Shown here piece after piece: positions 1 to 8,381 of a stretch of DNA of 64,000 bases; within the stretch, counting starts at the first letter, position 1; every line of letters starts with the position of its first letter. Both the position numbers and the translations under genes were made by a program. The stretch comes from UBA5109 sp965662565 (GTDB lineage: Bacteria > Pseudomonadota > Gammaproteobacteria > Pseudomonadales > Pseudohongiellaceae), in NCBI GenBank assembly GCA_965662565.1, contig CBFIHS010000006.1, positions 13,333 through 77,332 of the forward strand, in the 5' to 3' direction. The notes under the pieces were generated by a model, which worked only from the letters and a program-made list of their open reading frames with translations, did not search any database and was not told the origin of the DNA.

Positions 1-809
1 CAAAGATGCATAGCAACCCATCGCGGGATATTTTTGGAACTGGGTCCACGTAGAGAATTATAAATATCCTTCTCGTCGATTTTGTAAAATTTCGCTACCC
101 CACTAACAACTTTCTTAATTGAGGGCCGTAACTTCGCATACTTATCTTTGGAGTTCCCTCTAGGGCCCAAAGGAGAGGCTTTTGCTTTAATACTGACTTT
201 GAACTTTTCGCCTCCAAGAATAGAGTGTAGATTTTTTCTTGAATAAAAGCGGCTGATCTCAGGGTTTGGAGCAGCATCTACGAACTTAAGATATTTAGCG
301 TAAGTGCCTGCTTTGCTCTTAAGCTTCAGAAGCGCCAAAACATCCTCTCGTACCAACCAACTTGGTGCTTTAGCTTTATTTGCATAAAAAGGCATACTAG
401 ACCAAGCCGAGTCTATAGCTTTTTTGCTTCCGCTTGCAGATAAGTTGTGAATATATTTAGTTACTTCAAGCAGATAGGGCTTTGCCTGAACTACTATGGC
501 TTTATATCGAGAATGAAATACAGAACCCTGGCTTTTCTTCCTGGCATTATATGATTGCGTGTAAAGCCCATTAACTTGTCGCATAAAGCGACTTAGATTG
601 CCTTCGGGAGTTTTAAGCAACAAATGATATTCATTGCGTAATAGCTGGTATGCATGGACCTCAACATTAAATCTAGAGCAAGCATCCGCTAGGGCGACCA
701 AAAAATCATCATAGTAATTAGGACTTGGAAAAAGAATTTTAGAATCTACACTTTTATTGGTGACGTGATAATAAGCGCCCGGATATTCTACACGTAAGGG
801 TCTAGCCAT
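1..809 (-). CDS. REP-associated tyrosine (Y1/IS200-like) transposase, C-terminus cut by window edge
   Basis: Open from an ATG at 809 to the left edge (269 codons, no stop). The N-terminus (MARPLRVEYPGAYYHVTNKS) and the blocks LLRNEYHLLLKTPEGNL, FMRQVNGLYTQSYN and FHSRYKAIVV are the signature of the Y1-transposase domain of RAYT proteins, which cut and join single-stranded DNA at REP-type hairpins. A candidate catalytic Tyr lies in EVTKYIHNLS. The last visible residues (RGPSSKNIPRWVAMHL) resemble the DnaA-like helix-turn-helix tail of this family. The HUH metal-binding pair, usually NHxH, reads N-E-Y-H, so the first His is missing. The reading frame is clean over the whole visible length, so this is not a decayed gene. 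No flanking terminal repeats are seen, consistent with a domesticated single-copy RAYT. Confidence 0.85.
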   Translation of the reverse strand, partial: MARPLRVEYPGAYYHVTNKSVDSKILFPSPNYYDDFLVALADACSRFNVEVHAYQLLRNEYHLLLKTPEGNLSRFMRQVNGLYTQSYNARKKSQGSVFHSRYKAIVVQAKPYLLEVTKYIHNLSASGSKKAIDSAWSSMPFYANKAKAPSWLVREDVLALLKLKSKAGTYAKYLKFVDAAPNPEISRFYSRKNLHSILGGEKFKVSIKAKASPLGPRGNSKDKYAKLRPSIKKVVSGVAKFYKIDEKDIYNSLRGPSSKNIPRWVAMHL

Positions 810-819
810 GTTTTATTCT

Positions 820-833
820 CTGTTCATGAACAG
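820..833. promoter_or_regulatory. 14-bp perfect palindrome just upstream of the transposase start
   Basis: CTGTTCATGAACAG is a perfect dyad lying 11-24 bases upstream of the transposase ATG, between promoter and ribosome-binding site. It looks like a LexA box but the spacing is CTGT-N6-ACAG, not CTGT-N8-ACAG, so a LexA call is not supported. It may be an operator or a hairpin recognised by the transposase. The rest of the 157-base gap to cmoB is AT-rich with nothing else evident. Confidence 0.4.
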
Positions 834-966
834 TAAATCTGAAGATTTCTTGAGAACCCTCAAGATAATATTGGATTGATACAGTGTTTAAATTTTATCG
901 AATTAAGCTTTTTAGAATAAACAATTTTTAACTAATATTGAACAACTATTTCAAATTTATTTAGAC

Positions 967-1944
967 TTATTTTTCAGCGAGGAAAGTTGCCCTCTTTGGG
1001 GACGGGTGTCCTTCAATCGTGAGAGATTGATTATTGGGATCAAGGGCGTCAACCAATGATTCAAATTGCATCCATTCCGTACTTCTTTGCTCTTCTACAG
1101 TAGTTACAGAAACATCCACCAAACGCACATTGTTAAAACCTGCCTTTTTCAGCCAGCCTTCAAGAGTAGCGCAAGTAGGTAAAAACCATACATTTGGCAT
1201 TCTTGAATATCTCTCCTGAGGAACCAAACTTAAGCCATCTTGCCCATCGATAACGAGTGTCTCTAACACTAACTCGCCACCTTTTCGTAAGCAGTCCTTT
1301 AAAGCATACAAATGGTCTATAGGGGAGCGACGGTGGTACAGAACCCCCATAGAAAAGACTGTATCAAAACCTTCAAGTCTTTGTGGAAGAGCTTCTAGGG
1401 CAATGGGCAAAACATAGACAGGAGATTCTTTTAAATAAGTTCTGATAGCCCAATACTGCATACTGAACAGAAGATGCGGATCAACCCCAACTACTAGCCT
1501 AGCTCCTGCCCCTGCCATTCTCCAGCAGTGGTATCCATTACCACAACCTACATCAAGCACCGTTCTGTTAGTAAGAGGGGCAATGTGGTTTTTAATGCGA
1601 TCCCATTTCCAATCAGAACGCCATTCAGTATCTATATCCATACCAAAGAGATTGAAGGGGCCTTTACGCCAGGGCTGTAAATTTAATAAAAGCTGCTTTA
1701 ATAATGTTCTTTCATTATCAGAGCATTGCTCAATCTCACCAACTCTAACTGCAGATTCAATATCAACTGAAACAGGCTGGATATTTGGCAAGCCATCTAA
1801 GGCCTGCTTCCATTGTGCAAAGTCTCCATGCTTTATTCTTGCTAAATAATTATCAGGAATAATCCCTATTAAAGGATCAAGCTTTGAATCTTTTATTTTT
1901 TCGTAAAAATCCGAGAAGAAAAATATTTCGTTATTGCCTGCCAT
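967..1944 (-). CDS. cmoB: tRNA U34 carboxymethyltransferase CmoB
   Basis: 325 residues, the usual CmoB length. It transfers the carboxymethyl group of carboxy-S-adenosylmethionine to 5-hydroxyuridine at tRNA wobble position 34, giving cmo5U. The N-terminal block PWRKGPFNLFG and the Rossmann motif VLDVGCGNGYHCWRMAG are characteristic, as are SMGVLYHRRSP and ERYSRMPNVWFLP in the C-terminal half. It starts one base after the cmoA stop, so the pair is co-transcribed and probably translationally coupled, the standard gammaproteobacterial arrangement. Confidence 0.97.
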   Translation of the reverse strand: MAGNNEIFFFSDFYEKIKDSKLDPLIGIIPDNYLARIKHGDFAQWKQALDGLPNIQPVSVDIESAVRVGEIEQCSDNERTLLKQLLLNLQPWRKGPFNLFGMDIDTEWRSDWKWDRIKNHIAPLTNRTVLDVGCGNGYHCWRMAGAGARLVVGVDPHLLFSMQYWAIRTYLKESPVYVLPIALEALPQRLEGFDTVFSMGVLYHRRSPIDHLYALKDCLRKGGELVLETLVIDGQDGLSLVPQERYSRMPNVWFLPTCATLEGWLKKAGFNNVRLVDVSVTTVEEQRSTEWMQFESLVDALDPNNQSLTIEGHPSPKRATFLAEK

Positions 1945-1945
1945 A

Positions 1946-2680
1946 CTATTTTTTTATCGCCAAAAAAGAAGAAAAATTAAAACATTGGAACCAAGTTTCA
2001 AAGCTGTCAAACCCTGCTTTAAGAACCCTTTCTTCGTGTTGATCTATCGTTTCAGGAATTAATACATTCTCAATAGCTGATCTTTTTCTACTGATTTCAA
2101 GCTCAGAATATCCATTTTCAAACTTGAAACGGTGATGCAAGTCGATAAAAAGCTTATCTTTTTCATCGTCTGTAAAAATTATTTTCTCTGAAATAATGAG
2201 AATACCGCCAGGTACCAAGGCATCATAAATTTTAGTTATCAATGCATCGCGGTGTTCTGGAGCTATAAATTGCAGTGTGAAATTAAGTACGACTATTGAG
2301 GCATTCGTTAATTCCGTCATTAAGATATCTTCACAACGAAATTCAATAGGCACTAGATTTTCTGGCAAAACATTTTGAATTGATTGCTGACAGCGATCTA
2401 GCATTGATTGAGAATTATCGACTGCAATTAATTTGCTATTGTTCAGTTGCAACTTTTGTAATAAAAAGCTTACAGCACCCAGTGAACACCCTAGGTCATA
2501 CAAATTAGTATTATTTTTTGCAAAACGCTCAGCTAGAATTGCAATCATCCTGACAATCAAAGGATAGCCTGGCACTGAACGATTAATCATATCTGAAAAA
2601 ACAGAGGCAACTTTGTCATCAAAAACAAAGTCCGCTAGTGCTTCATCATAAAGAAAAATATTATCTTTTTTGGAAGCCAT
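1946..2680 (-). CDS. cmoA: Carboxy-S-adenosyl-L-methionine synthase CmoA
   Basis: 244 residues. CmoA makes carboxy-SAM from SAM and prephenate, the donor used by CmoB. The N-terminus (DNIFLYDEALADFVFDDKVA) and the block MINRSVPGYPLIV are diagnostic. The SAM site is YDLGCSLGAVSFLLQK, and VVLNFTLQFIAPEHRD is a conserved CmoA segment. It lies 12 bases downstream of the HIT gene and one base upstream of cmoB, all leftward. Confidence 0.96.
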   Translation of the reverse strand: MASKKDNIFLYDEALADFVFDDKVASVFSDMINRSVPGYPLIVRMIAILAERFAKNNTNLYDLGCSLGAVSFLLQKLQLNNSKLIAVDNSQSMLDRCQQSIQNVLPENLVPIEFRCEDILMTELTNASIVVLNFTLQFIAPEHRDALITKIYDALVPGGILIISEKIIFTDDEKDKLFIDLHHRFKFENGYSELEISRKRSAIENVLIPETIDQHEERVLKAGFDSFETWFQCFNFSSFLAIKK

Positions 2681-2692
2681 AATAGGAATTAC

Positions 2693-3115
2693 TTAAAACT
2701 TGGCCTCAGAATACCCTCTTGCTTGAAGGGCATTTCTAATCATTTCCGAAGTCGCAGCTAGCCTCTCTGGAGAAACTTCTTGGGCCAAGCTAAAGTCCAA
2801 GTCTCCCATATTATCAATTGGTATAAGGTGAATGTGCGTATGCGGAACTTCGAGCCCAATTATGGATACCCCTACTCTCTTACAAGGGATAACCGCTTTA
2901 ATTGCTTTCGCAATTTTTTGTGAGACCATCATCAAATGTGTTGCTATCGAAGACGGCACATCATCCCAATGATTGACTTCCATCTTTGGGATTACCATTA
3001 AATGCCCTTCCCGAATAGGCTGAATAGTCATTATTGAAAAACAATGCTCATCTTCCCAAACAAAATGCCCTGGAATTTCACGGTTAATGATTTTTGTAAA
3101 GATGCTCGCCATCAT
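2693..3115 (-). CDS. HIT family protein (nucleotide hydrolase/transferase)
   Basis: 140 residues with the histidine triad HTHIH at residues 92-96 followed by LIPI, placing it in the HIT superfamily of nucleotidyl hydrolases such as HinT or diadenosine polyphosphate hydrolases. The middle histidine of the triad is the nucleophile in this family. The N-terminal block FTKIINREIPGHFVWEDE is typical of the bacterial HIT branch that acts on adenosine-5'-monophosphoramidate-type substrates; the exact substrate cannot be told. Either of two consecutive ATG codons (3115 or 3112) could be the start. First gene of a leftward HIT-cmoA-cmoB cluster. Confidence 0.9.
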   Translation of the reverse strand: MMASIFTKIINREIPGHFVWEDEHCFSIMTIQPIREGHLMVIPKMEVNHWDDVPSSIATHLMMVSQKIAKAIKAVIPCKRVGVSIIGLEVPHTHIHLIPIDNMGDLDFSLAQEVSPERLAATSEMIRNALQARGYSEAKF

Positions 3116-3223
3116 TTGCCCTCCATTTACAGGGCAGAAACTATACCACAGGCAAGCACATGGGATGAATCATGCCCTTTGTTAATGTTTTTATTTTTTA
3201 ATTTCTAAACGCTAATGGTAAAA

Positions 3224-3697
3224 CTAAGCCATACTTTCTATGGGCAGCTTTGTGGTGCTGATTACTTGTCGCAAAACAAAACTGGAATGCACATCTGAGA
3301 CTCCTGATATTTTCGTTATTTTATTCAACAGGAAATCTTGATACACCTCCATATCTCGAACCACGACTTTAAGTAAGTAATCTGCTGACTGACCGGTAAT
3401 AAGCAAGCATTCAAGCACTTCTGGGTAACTCTCTATAACACTTTCAAAATGCTCGAACTGATCTGGGGTATGTTTGTCCATACTTATCTGTATTAAAGCC
3501 ACTAACTTTAAACCTAGTTTTGATGCATTAAGCAGTGCAGTGTAGCCTTCAATAAGCCCACTTTCTTCAAGCTGCTTAACCCGCCTTAAGCAAGGTGATG
3601 GGGATAAACCGATGCTGTCTGCTAACTCTAAATTACTGATTCTGCCATTTTTTTGGATTTCAGCCAGTATGTGTCTATCAAATCGATCTAACTCCAT
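3224..3697 (-). CDS. Lrp/AsnC family transcriptional regulator
   Basis: 157 residues with an AsnC-type N-terminal helix-turn-helix (ILAEIQKNGRISNLELADSI then LSPSPCLRRVKQLEESGLI) and a C-terminal RAM domain with the TGQSADYLLKVVV segment that binds amino acids. Length and both domains are complete. It is divergent from leuA across 189 bases that hold a strong inverted repeat (3731-3757) 34 bases upstream of its start, so it may regulate itself, leuA or both. Whether it is the global Lrp or a local regulator cannot be decided; the context suggests leucine or branched-chain sensing. Confidence 0.92.
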   Translation of the reverse strand: MELDRFDRHILAEIQKNGRISNLELADSIGLSPSPCLRRVKQLEESGLIEGYTALLNASKLGLKLVALIQISMDKHTPDQFEHFESVIESYPEVLECLLITGQSADYLLKVVVRDMEVYQDFLLNKITKISGVSDVHSSFVLRQVISTTKLPIESMA

Positions 3698-3730
3698 CTC
3701 GCCCCTACTTTTATCATATTAAATTCAAAA

Positions 3731-3757
3731 GATACTATATTATTAGAATATAGTATC
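3731..3757. promoter_or_regulatory. Inverted repeat, probable Lrp/AsnC operator
   Basis: Two perfect 11-base arms (GATACTATATT and AATATAGTATC, 3731-3741 and 3747-3757) around a 5-base AT-rich centre. Lrp/AsnC proteins bind symmetric sites of this shape with AT-rich centres. It sits 34 bases upstream of the regulator and 130 bases upstream of leuA. Confidence 0.55.
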
Positions 3758-3886
3758 ATTATCTATCTATTAATAAGCTATTTATTTTAATAATGACCAA
3801 TATTTACACAATATTAGCAACAACTATCCTCAGTTCAACGGGTACAATAGCCGCCTTCAAACGAACAATTGATATGGAGCTTGATC

Positions 3887-5560
3887 GTGAGTCGCTATAA
3901 CCATGCTAAATACAAAACCTTTCAACCTATCCAATTGCCAGACAGATCCTGGCCGGATAAGGTCATCGACAAAGCGCCGACCTGGTGCAGCGTCGATTTG
4001 AGAGATGGGAACCAAGCTCTGATCGAGCCCATGTCTGTTGCTCAAAAGAAGAAGATGTTCGCTTTACTAGTTGAGGTCGGCTTCAAAGAAATAGAGGTGG
4101 GCTTTCCTGCCGCCTCACAACCCGATTTCGATTTCGTACGCTGGCTTATTGAAGAAGACCAAGTGCCTGATGATGTCACTATCCAAGTCTTAACACAGGC
4201 ACGAAGAGAGTTAATAGAGCGAACCTATGCATCTCTTAAAGGCGCCAAAAGAGCAATAGTTCATTTATATAACTCAACCTCTGTTGTTCAACGCGAGAAA
4301 GTTTTCAAACTGGATAAATCTGGCATACTCGATATTGCAGTCCAAGGCGCAAGAGATGTACTAGATTGCGCTAACAAAGCCCCAGAAACAGATTGGTTTT
4401 TCCAATACTCTCCTGAAAGCTTTACTGGTACTGAGCTGGATTTTGCACTGGAAGTCTGTGATGCCGTAACCAATGTTTGGCAACCTACACCAGATCACAA
4501 AGTGATTATTAACTTGCCAGCCACAGTTGAAATGGCTACCCCAAATGTCTATGCCGACCAAATCGAATGGTTCGGCCGCAACATCGATAAACGCGACTCT
4601 ATTACCATTAGCCTTCACACTCACAACGATCGCGGCACTGGTGTCGCGGCTTCAGAATTAGGCCTTATGGCTGGAGCAGAAAGAGTTGAAGGCACACTGC
4701 TGGGTAATGGTGAACGTACTGGCAACCTGGATGTTGTCGTTATGGCTATGAACATGTATAGCCAAGGCATAGACCCAAAACTGGATTTCAGCAACATGGA
4801 TCATATCTGCACAGTAGTAAAAGAGTGCACACAAATTGATGTCCATCCACGCCAGCCTTATGCCGGCAGCCTAGTTTTCACTGCCTTCTCTGGCAGTCAT
4901 CAAGACGCAATCAAAAAATGCCTAAACACTTATACTGAAGGCGACACCTGGGAAATAGCATACCTACCTATCGACCCTCGAGATGTAGGCCGCACCTACC
5001 AAGACGTAATACGCGTCAACAGTCAGTCAGGCAAAGGCGGGGTAGCGTATGTGCTTGATAATAAGTATGGCTTCCAATTGCCACGTTGGCTTCAGATTGA
5101 GTTCAGCCGAGTTGTCCAAAAAGCAGCTGAAGGCAGCGGCCAAGAAATTGCCCCCGAAGAAATATGGGAGTTATTTGACAGCATCTACCTAAGCCAACCT
5201 TCCCCCTTAAAGCTAAACACTTTTTCAATAGAAAAAAACGGTGGCAAGGAAAGCGTTTCTGGTACTGTGCTTATCGATGACAATGAGTTCACCTTAAGCG
5301 GACAAGGATCAGGCATGCTTGCTTCATTCAGCAATGCTTTGCAAAGCACGCTAGGGCTAGAGTTTCAGGTTCTTGAATACGGTGAGCACACGCTTGGCCA
5401 AAGCTCTAACGCGGAAGCAGTGACTTATATTCAACTTAAACATGAAAATGAGCGTTTTACCGGCATAGCCATTAATGAGGACATTGTGGCATCTTCAGTG
5501 AATGCACTCTTAAATGCGGTTGGACAAATTATGCTGGCACAGAAAAATCTCGCAACTTAA
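3887..5560 (+). CDS. leuA: 2-isopropylmalate synthase (long, LeuA type 2 form)
   Basis: Catalyses acetyl-CoA + 2-oxoisovalerate to 2-isopropylmalate, the first committed step of leucine synthesis. The catalytic TIM barrel shows WCSVDLRDGNQALIEPM and the metal-binding SLHTHNDRGTG; a C-terminal LeuA regulatory domain follows (about residue 430 on), the site of leucine feedback. About 557 residues, matching the Pseudomonas/yeast-like form rather than the 523-residue E. coli form. I chose GTG at 3887 because GGAG lies 7 bases upstream; the frame is open back to TTG at 3869, which lacks such a site. leuB, leuC and leuD are not in the window. Confidence 0.95.
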   Translation: MSRYNHAKYKTFQPIQLPDRSWPDKVIDKAPTWCSVDLRDGNQALIEPMSVAQKKKMFALLVEVGFKEIEVGFPAASQPDFDFVRWLIEEDQVPDDVTIQVLTQARRELIERTYASLKGAKRAIVHLYNSTSVVQREKVFKLDKSGILDIAVQGARDVLDCANKAPETDWFFQYSPESFTGTELDFALEVCDAVTNVWQPTPDHKVIINLPATVEMATPNVYADQIEWFGRNIDKRDSITISLHTHNDRGTGVAASELGLMAGAERVEGTLLGNGERTGNLDVVVMAMNMYSQGIDPKLDFSNMDHICTVVKECTQIDVHPRQPYAGSLVFTAFSGSHQDAIKKCLNTYTEGDTWEIAYLPIDPRDVGRTYQDVIRVNSQSGKGGVAYVLDNKYGFQLPRWLQIEFSRVVQKAAEGSGQEIAPEEIWELFDSIYLSQPSPLKLNTFSIEKNGGKESVSGTVLIDDNEFTLSGQGSGMLASFSNALQSTLGLEFQVLEYGEHTLGQSSNAEAVTYIQLKHENERFTGIAINEDIVASSVNALLNAVGQIMLAQKNLAT

Positions 5561-5598
5561 TATATTTAACCCACCCAAAGCATATAAGTTGAGATAAT

Positions 5599-6294
5599 TT
5601 GGAAAAATATCCCACATTTTCATTTAATTTTGAGATAACTCACTCAAATCGTAAAAAACTTTCAATAATAGTTAAAAGTGGGATTGTTTGTATAAAATCA
5701 CCTTTTTTTGTTAAAGAAGTGGATATTTATAGCTTTATTAAGCAAAAAGAAGACTGGATCACCAAACATCTCGTCGAGCAAGAGTTAAAACTTACTCAAA
5801 AATTGGTTATAGACGAAGGTTACGAAGTCATGTTCTTCGGCAAACCTCGCAGGATAGAAATTGTATTAGCAGGCCGCCCAAAAGTAGAAATCAATGACAG
5901 CCGCTTACTGATTTATAGCCGTTCAAGCGACCCCAACGCCCTCGAAAAACATTTCAACAAGTGGCTAAAGTTACAAGCAAGCGAGTACATGACCACACAA
6001 ACAATTAAAACCGCTCGCTTACTAGGTGTTGAAGAGAAACTAAAAGAAGTTATTTTTAGAAGAACAAAAACCAAATGGGGCCATTGCAGCAGTGATGGAA
6101 CTATCCAATATAACTGGTTAACAATGATGGCGCCCAAAGCTGTTATTGATTATTTAATCGCCCACGAGAGTAGTCACCTAATACACATGAATCATTCAAA
6201 GAAATTTTGGCAGACTGTTGAATCAGTTTGCCCGGACTACAAAGATTTAAAAGATTGGTTAAAAACTTATGGCCATCGCTTTTGGACCGACTAG
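5599..6294 (+). CDS. YgjP-like (DUF45) zinc metallopeptidase-fold protein
   Basis: 231 residues. The zinc site is YLIAHESSHLIHMNHSKKFW (HExxH with a further His), preceded by the family block KTKWGHCSSDGTIQYNW and followed by a C-terminal WLKTYGHRFW. This is the YgjP/DUF45 fold related to SprT and Wss1; E. coli YgjP is reported as a UTP pyrophosphatase, so peptidase activity should not be assumed. Upstream, an in-frame stop at 5590 leaves TTG at 5599 as the only plausible start, with a short GAGA four bases before it. Convergent with trmB, 15 bases apart. Confidence 0.88.
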   Translation: MEKYPTFSFNFEITHSNRKKLSIIVKSGIVCIKSPFFVKEVDIYSFIKQKEDWITKHLVEQELKLTQKLVIDEGYEVMFFGKPRRIEIVLAGRPKVEINDSRLLIYSRSSDPNALEKHFNKWLKLQASEYMTTQTIKTARLLGVEEKLKEVIFRRTKTKWGHCSSDGTIQYNWLTMMAPKAVIDYLIAHESSHLIHMNHSKKFWQTVESVCPDYKDLKDWLKTYGHRFWTD

Positions 6295-6309
6295 AGTAAT
6301 TGACGGAGT

Positions 6310-6993
6310 TTATTTCTTCGCAAAAATTAAATCCCATACACCATGCCCCAACCTTTCTCCTCGGCGTTGAAATTTAGTCACCGGCCTTTCGTAATCATCG
6401 GCATATTTTCCAGATCCAAAACTATTTTCCAAGAGCTCATTCTGACTTAACACTTCCATCATCTGCTCAGCATAATTTTGCCAATCAGTTGCCAAATGTA
6501 TCAGCCCGCCTTGAGCTATTTTTGGCAAAAGGCTTTCGATAAACTTTGCTTGAATTAAACGGCGTTTATGGTGCCTTTTTTTGTGCCATGGATCAGGGAA
6601 AAAAATCTGTACTTTTTGTATGGATTCATCGACGATGCATTCACTCAAAACCAAATTCGCATCATCTTGATAAACTCTGACATTTTCTACATTCAGTTCA
6701 TCCAACTTTCGTAATAAATTTCCTACTCCTGGTGGATGAACGTCTACGCCAATAAAATTTTTACTTGGGTTAGCCTGAGCCATTTCAGCTAAGGAATCTC
6801 CCATCCCAAAACCAATCTCAAAAATGAGTGGGTTATCATTTTCAAAAACTTGCTCTGCACTTATGATGCCGCTATTTCTTTCAAGTCCAAATTTAGACCA
6901 AAGAGAGTCTATCGCCTTCTGCTGCCCTATGGTTAAACGGCCGCCACGAACAACATAACTTTTAATGGGGCGTAAATTATCTGAATCTTTCAT
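6310..6993 (-). CDS. trmB: tRNA (guanine-N7-)-methyltransferase TrmB
   Basis: 227 residues. Makes m7G46 in the tRNA variable loop. The SAM site is FEIGFGMGDSLAEMA, followed by NFIGVDVHPPGVGNLL and the TrmB signature FFPDPWHKKRHHKRRL. The C-terminus has TDWQNYAEQMMEVL and VTKFQRRGERLGHGVWDL, also diagnostic. Its ATG overlaps the stop of the upstream DUF423 gene by four bases (ATGA), so the two are translationally coupled. Confidence 0.97.
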   Translation of the reverse strand: MKDSDNLRPIKSYVVRGGRLTIGQQKAIDSLWSKFGLERNSGIISAEQVFENDNPLIFEIGFGMGDSLAEMAQANPSKNFIGVDVHPPGVGNLLRKLDELNVENVRVYQDDANLVLSECIVDESIQKVQIFFPDPWHKKRHHKRRLIQAKFIESLLPKIAQGGLIHLATDWQNYAEQMMEVLSQNELLENSFGSGKYADDYERPVTKFQRRGERLGHGVWDLIFAKK

Positions 6994-7376
6994 AATGACT
7001 TAGTGCGGTTTTTTAGTAAGCCAAAAATAAGGAAGGCCCAGCCTAGTAAGAAAGCCACGCCGCCAAAAGGCGTAGGGTAAGCAAAAAAAGTTATTCCAGT
7101 TAATGCCAGTAAATATAAACTTCCGGAAAAAAGTACAACGCCTATCTGAAATGCATAACCTGCACGAATGAAGCTTCTTTCTGTAGGAAACAAGTAACAA
7201 GCAAGGCCTGCGATTATTAAAGCAAGCACATGAAACATTTGATACAAAACTGCAGTTTGCCAAGTAGCCAGACTGCTTTCAGAAATTATTGCCTCTAAAG
7301 AATGGGCGCCAAAAGCACCAAAGACAACCACTAAAAAACCATTAAAAGCAGCGTATGTAAAGAAACGTTGCAACAT
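6990..7376 (-). CDS. DUF423 family small membrane protein (YgdD-like)
   Basis: 128 residues with four hydrophobic segments and the DUF423 pattern: AAFNGFLVVVFGAFGAHSLE at the N-terminus, QTAVLYQMFHVLALI, and FSGSLYLLALTG followed by TPFGGVAFLLGW. Function unknown in the family. The frame is open to 7445, but ATG at 7376 has an excellent AAGGAG five to six bases upstream, and the extra upstream codons would read through the rpoH terminator hairpin. So the gene begins just beyond that terminator and is coupled to trmB by a four-base overlap. Confidence 0.85.
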   Translation of the reverse strand: MLQRFFTYAAFNGFLVVVFGAFGAHSLEAIISESSLATWQTAVLYQMFHVLALIIAGLACYLFPTERSFIRAGYAFQIGVVLFSGSLYLLALTGITFFAYPTPFGGVAFLLGWAFLIFGLLKNRTKSL

Positions 7377-7399
7377 TCCAACTCCTTTTTGAAAGACAT

Positions 7400-7428
7400 A
7401 AAAAAGCCGCCAAACTTGGCGGCTCTTT
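7400..7428 (-). terminator. Rho-independent terminator of rpoH
   Basis: On the minus strand the arms AGCCGCC (7418-7424) and GGCGGCT (7405-7411) enclose a 6-base loop and are followed by six Ts. It begins about 20 bases after the rpoH stop and ends about 25 bases before the DUF423 start. Confidence 0.88.
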
Positions 7429-7444
7429 AAAACCTTTAAAAACA

Positions 7445-8335
7445 TTAAGCTTCCAAAACAGCCTTAACTTTATTCATAGCATTTTTTTCAAGCTGCCTTA
7501 TACGCTCAGCAGAGACATTATATTTATCTGCAAGCTCATGCAAGGTTGCTTTGTTATCGCTCAACCAGCGCTGGGTAATAATATCTTTGCTGCGGTCATC
7601 CAAACCTTCCATCGCCAAATAAAGATTTTTGGTATTGGATTCTTCAAAATCTTCATCTTCAACATTGCTCGCAGGATCATATCTGTTATCTTCAAGATAC
7701 TGAGCAGGAGCAAAAGCCAATTCGTCATCTTCAGCATCTGCCGCTCCATCGAAAGGAGCATCAAACAAACCAAGACGCCCTTCCATTTGCATCACGGTTT
7801 TCGTATCAACACCTAAGTCTTTAGCAACTTTATCGGCTTCATCTTGACTTAACCAACCCAAACGCTTTTTCGAGCCGCGCAAATTAAAGAAGAGTTTACG
7901 CTGGGCTTTAGTCGTCGCAACTTTAACAATACGCCAGTTGCGTAAAATAAACTCATGCATTTCAGCTTTAACCCAATGCACTGCAAAAGAAACTAATCGA
8001 ACACCCATCTCAGGGTTAAAACGTTTAACCGCTTTCATTAGCCCTACATTGCCTTCTTGAATCAGGTCTGCTTCTGACAAACCATAACCAGAGTAGCTTT
8101 TTGCCATGTAAACCACGAAGCGCATGTGTGCGAGCACTAGCTTCCTAGCAGCATCTAAATCTTGTTGATAATAATATTTATTAGCCAGATCAAGCTCTTC
8201 TTCAGCAGTCAGAACCGGAATACCGTTAACCGCAGAAATATAGGCATTTAGATCACGACCCGGAACCATGGTGTCAATGACACTAAGGTTCTTGCCTTTC
8301 ACTATGCTATCTACTTTTACAGTTTTTACAGTCAT
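7445..8335 (-). CDS. rpoH: RNA polymerase heat-shock sigma factor RpoH (sigma-32)
   Basis: 296 residues, slightly longer than the 284 of E. coli, with extra acidic residues (about 195-235) between regions 3 and 4. Region 2 holds DLIQEGNVGLMKAVKRFNP and VSFAVHWVKAEMHEFILRNW. The RpoH box QRKLFFNLR, which separates sigma-32 from other sigma-70 members, is intact. Region 4.2 ends in YNVSAERIRQLEKNAMNKVK. It directs polymerase to heat-shock promoters. In many gammaproteobacteria rpoH directly follows ftsYEX; here that cluster is about 33 kb away (41538-44213). Confidence 0.97.
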   Translation of the reverse strand: MTVKTVKVDSIVKGKNLSVIDTMVPGRDLNAYISAVNGIPVLTAEEELDLANKYYYQQDLDAARKLVLAHMRFVVYMAKSYSGYGLSEADLIQEGNVGLMKAVKRFNPEMGVRLVSFAVHWVKAEMHEFILRNWRIVKVATTKAQRKLFFNLRGSKKRLGWLSQDEADKVAKDLGVDTKTVMQMEGRLGLFDAPFDGAADAEDDELAFAPAQYLEDNRYDPASNVEDEDFEESNTKNLYLAMEGLDDRSKDIITQRWLSDNKATLHELADKYNVSAERIRQLEKNAMNKVKAVLEA

Positions 8336-8381
8336 ATTAGTGATACCTATTTAAATCAAACCTCTAAAACTGAACTTAACC

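Noticed and set aside
820..833. LexA/SOS box
   Set aside because: The spacing is CTGT-N6-ACAG, two bases too short for the standard box, so it is reported only as a palindrome.
3793..3900. 35-codon plus-strand frame rich in Thr, Ile and Leu that overlaps the leuA start, like an attenuation leader
   Set aside because: No terminator/antiterminator hairpins follow it and it runs into the leuA start; without those it is only a chance frame.
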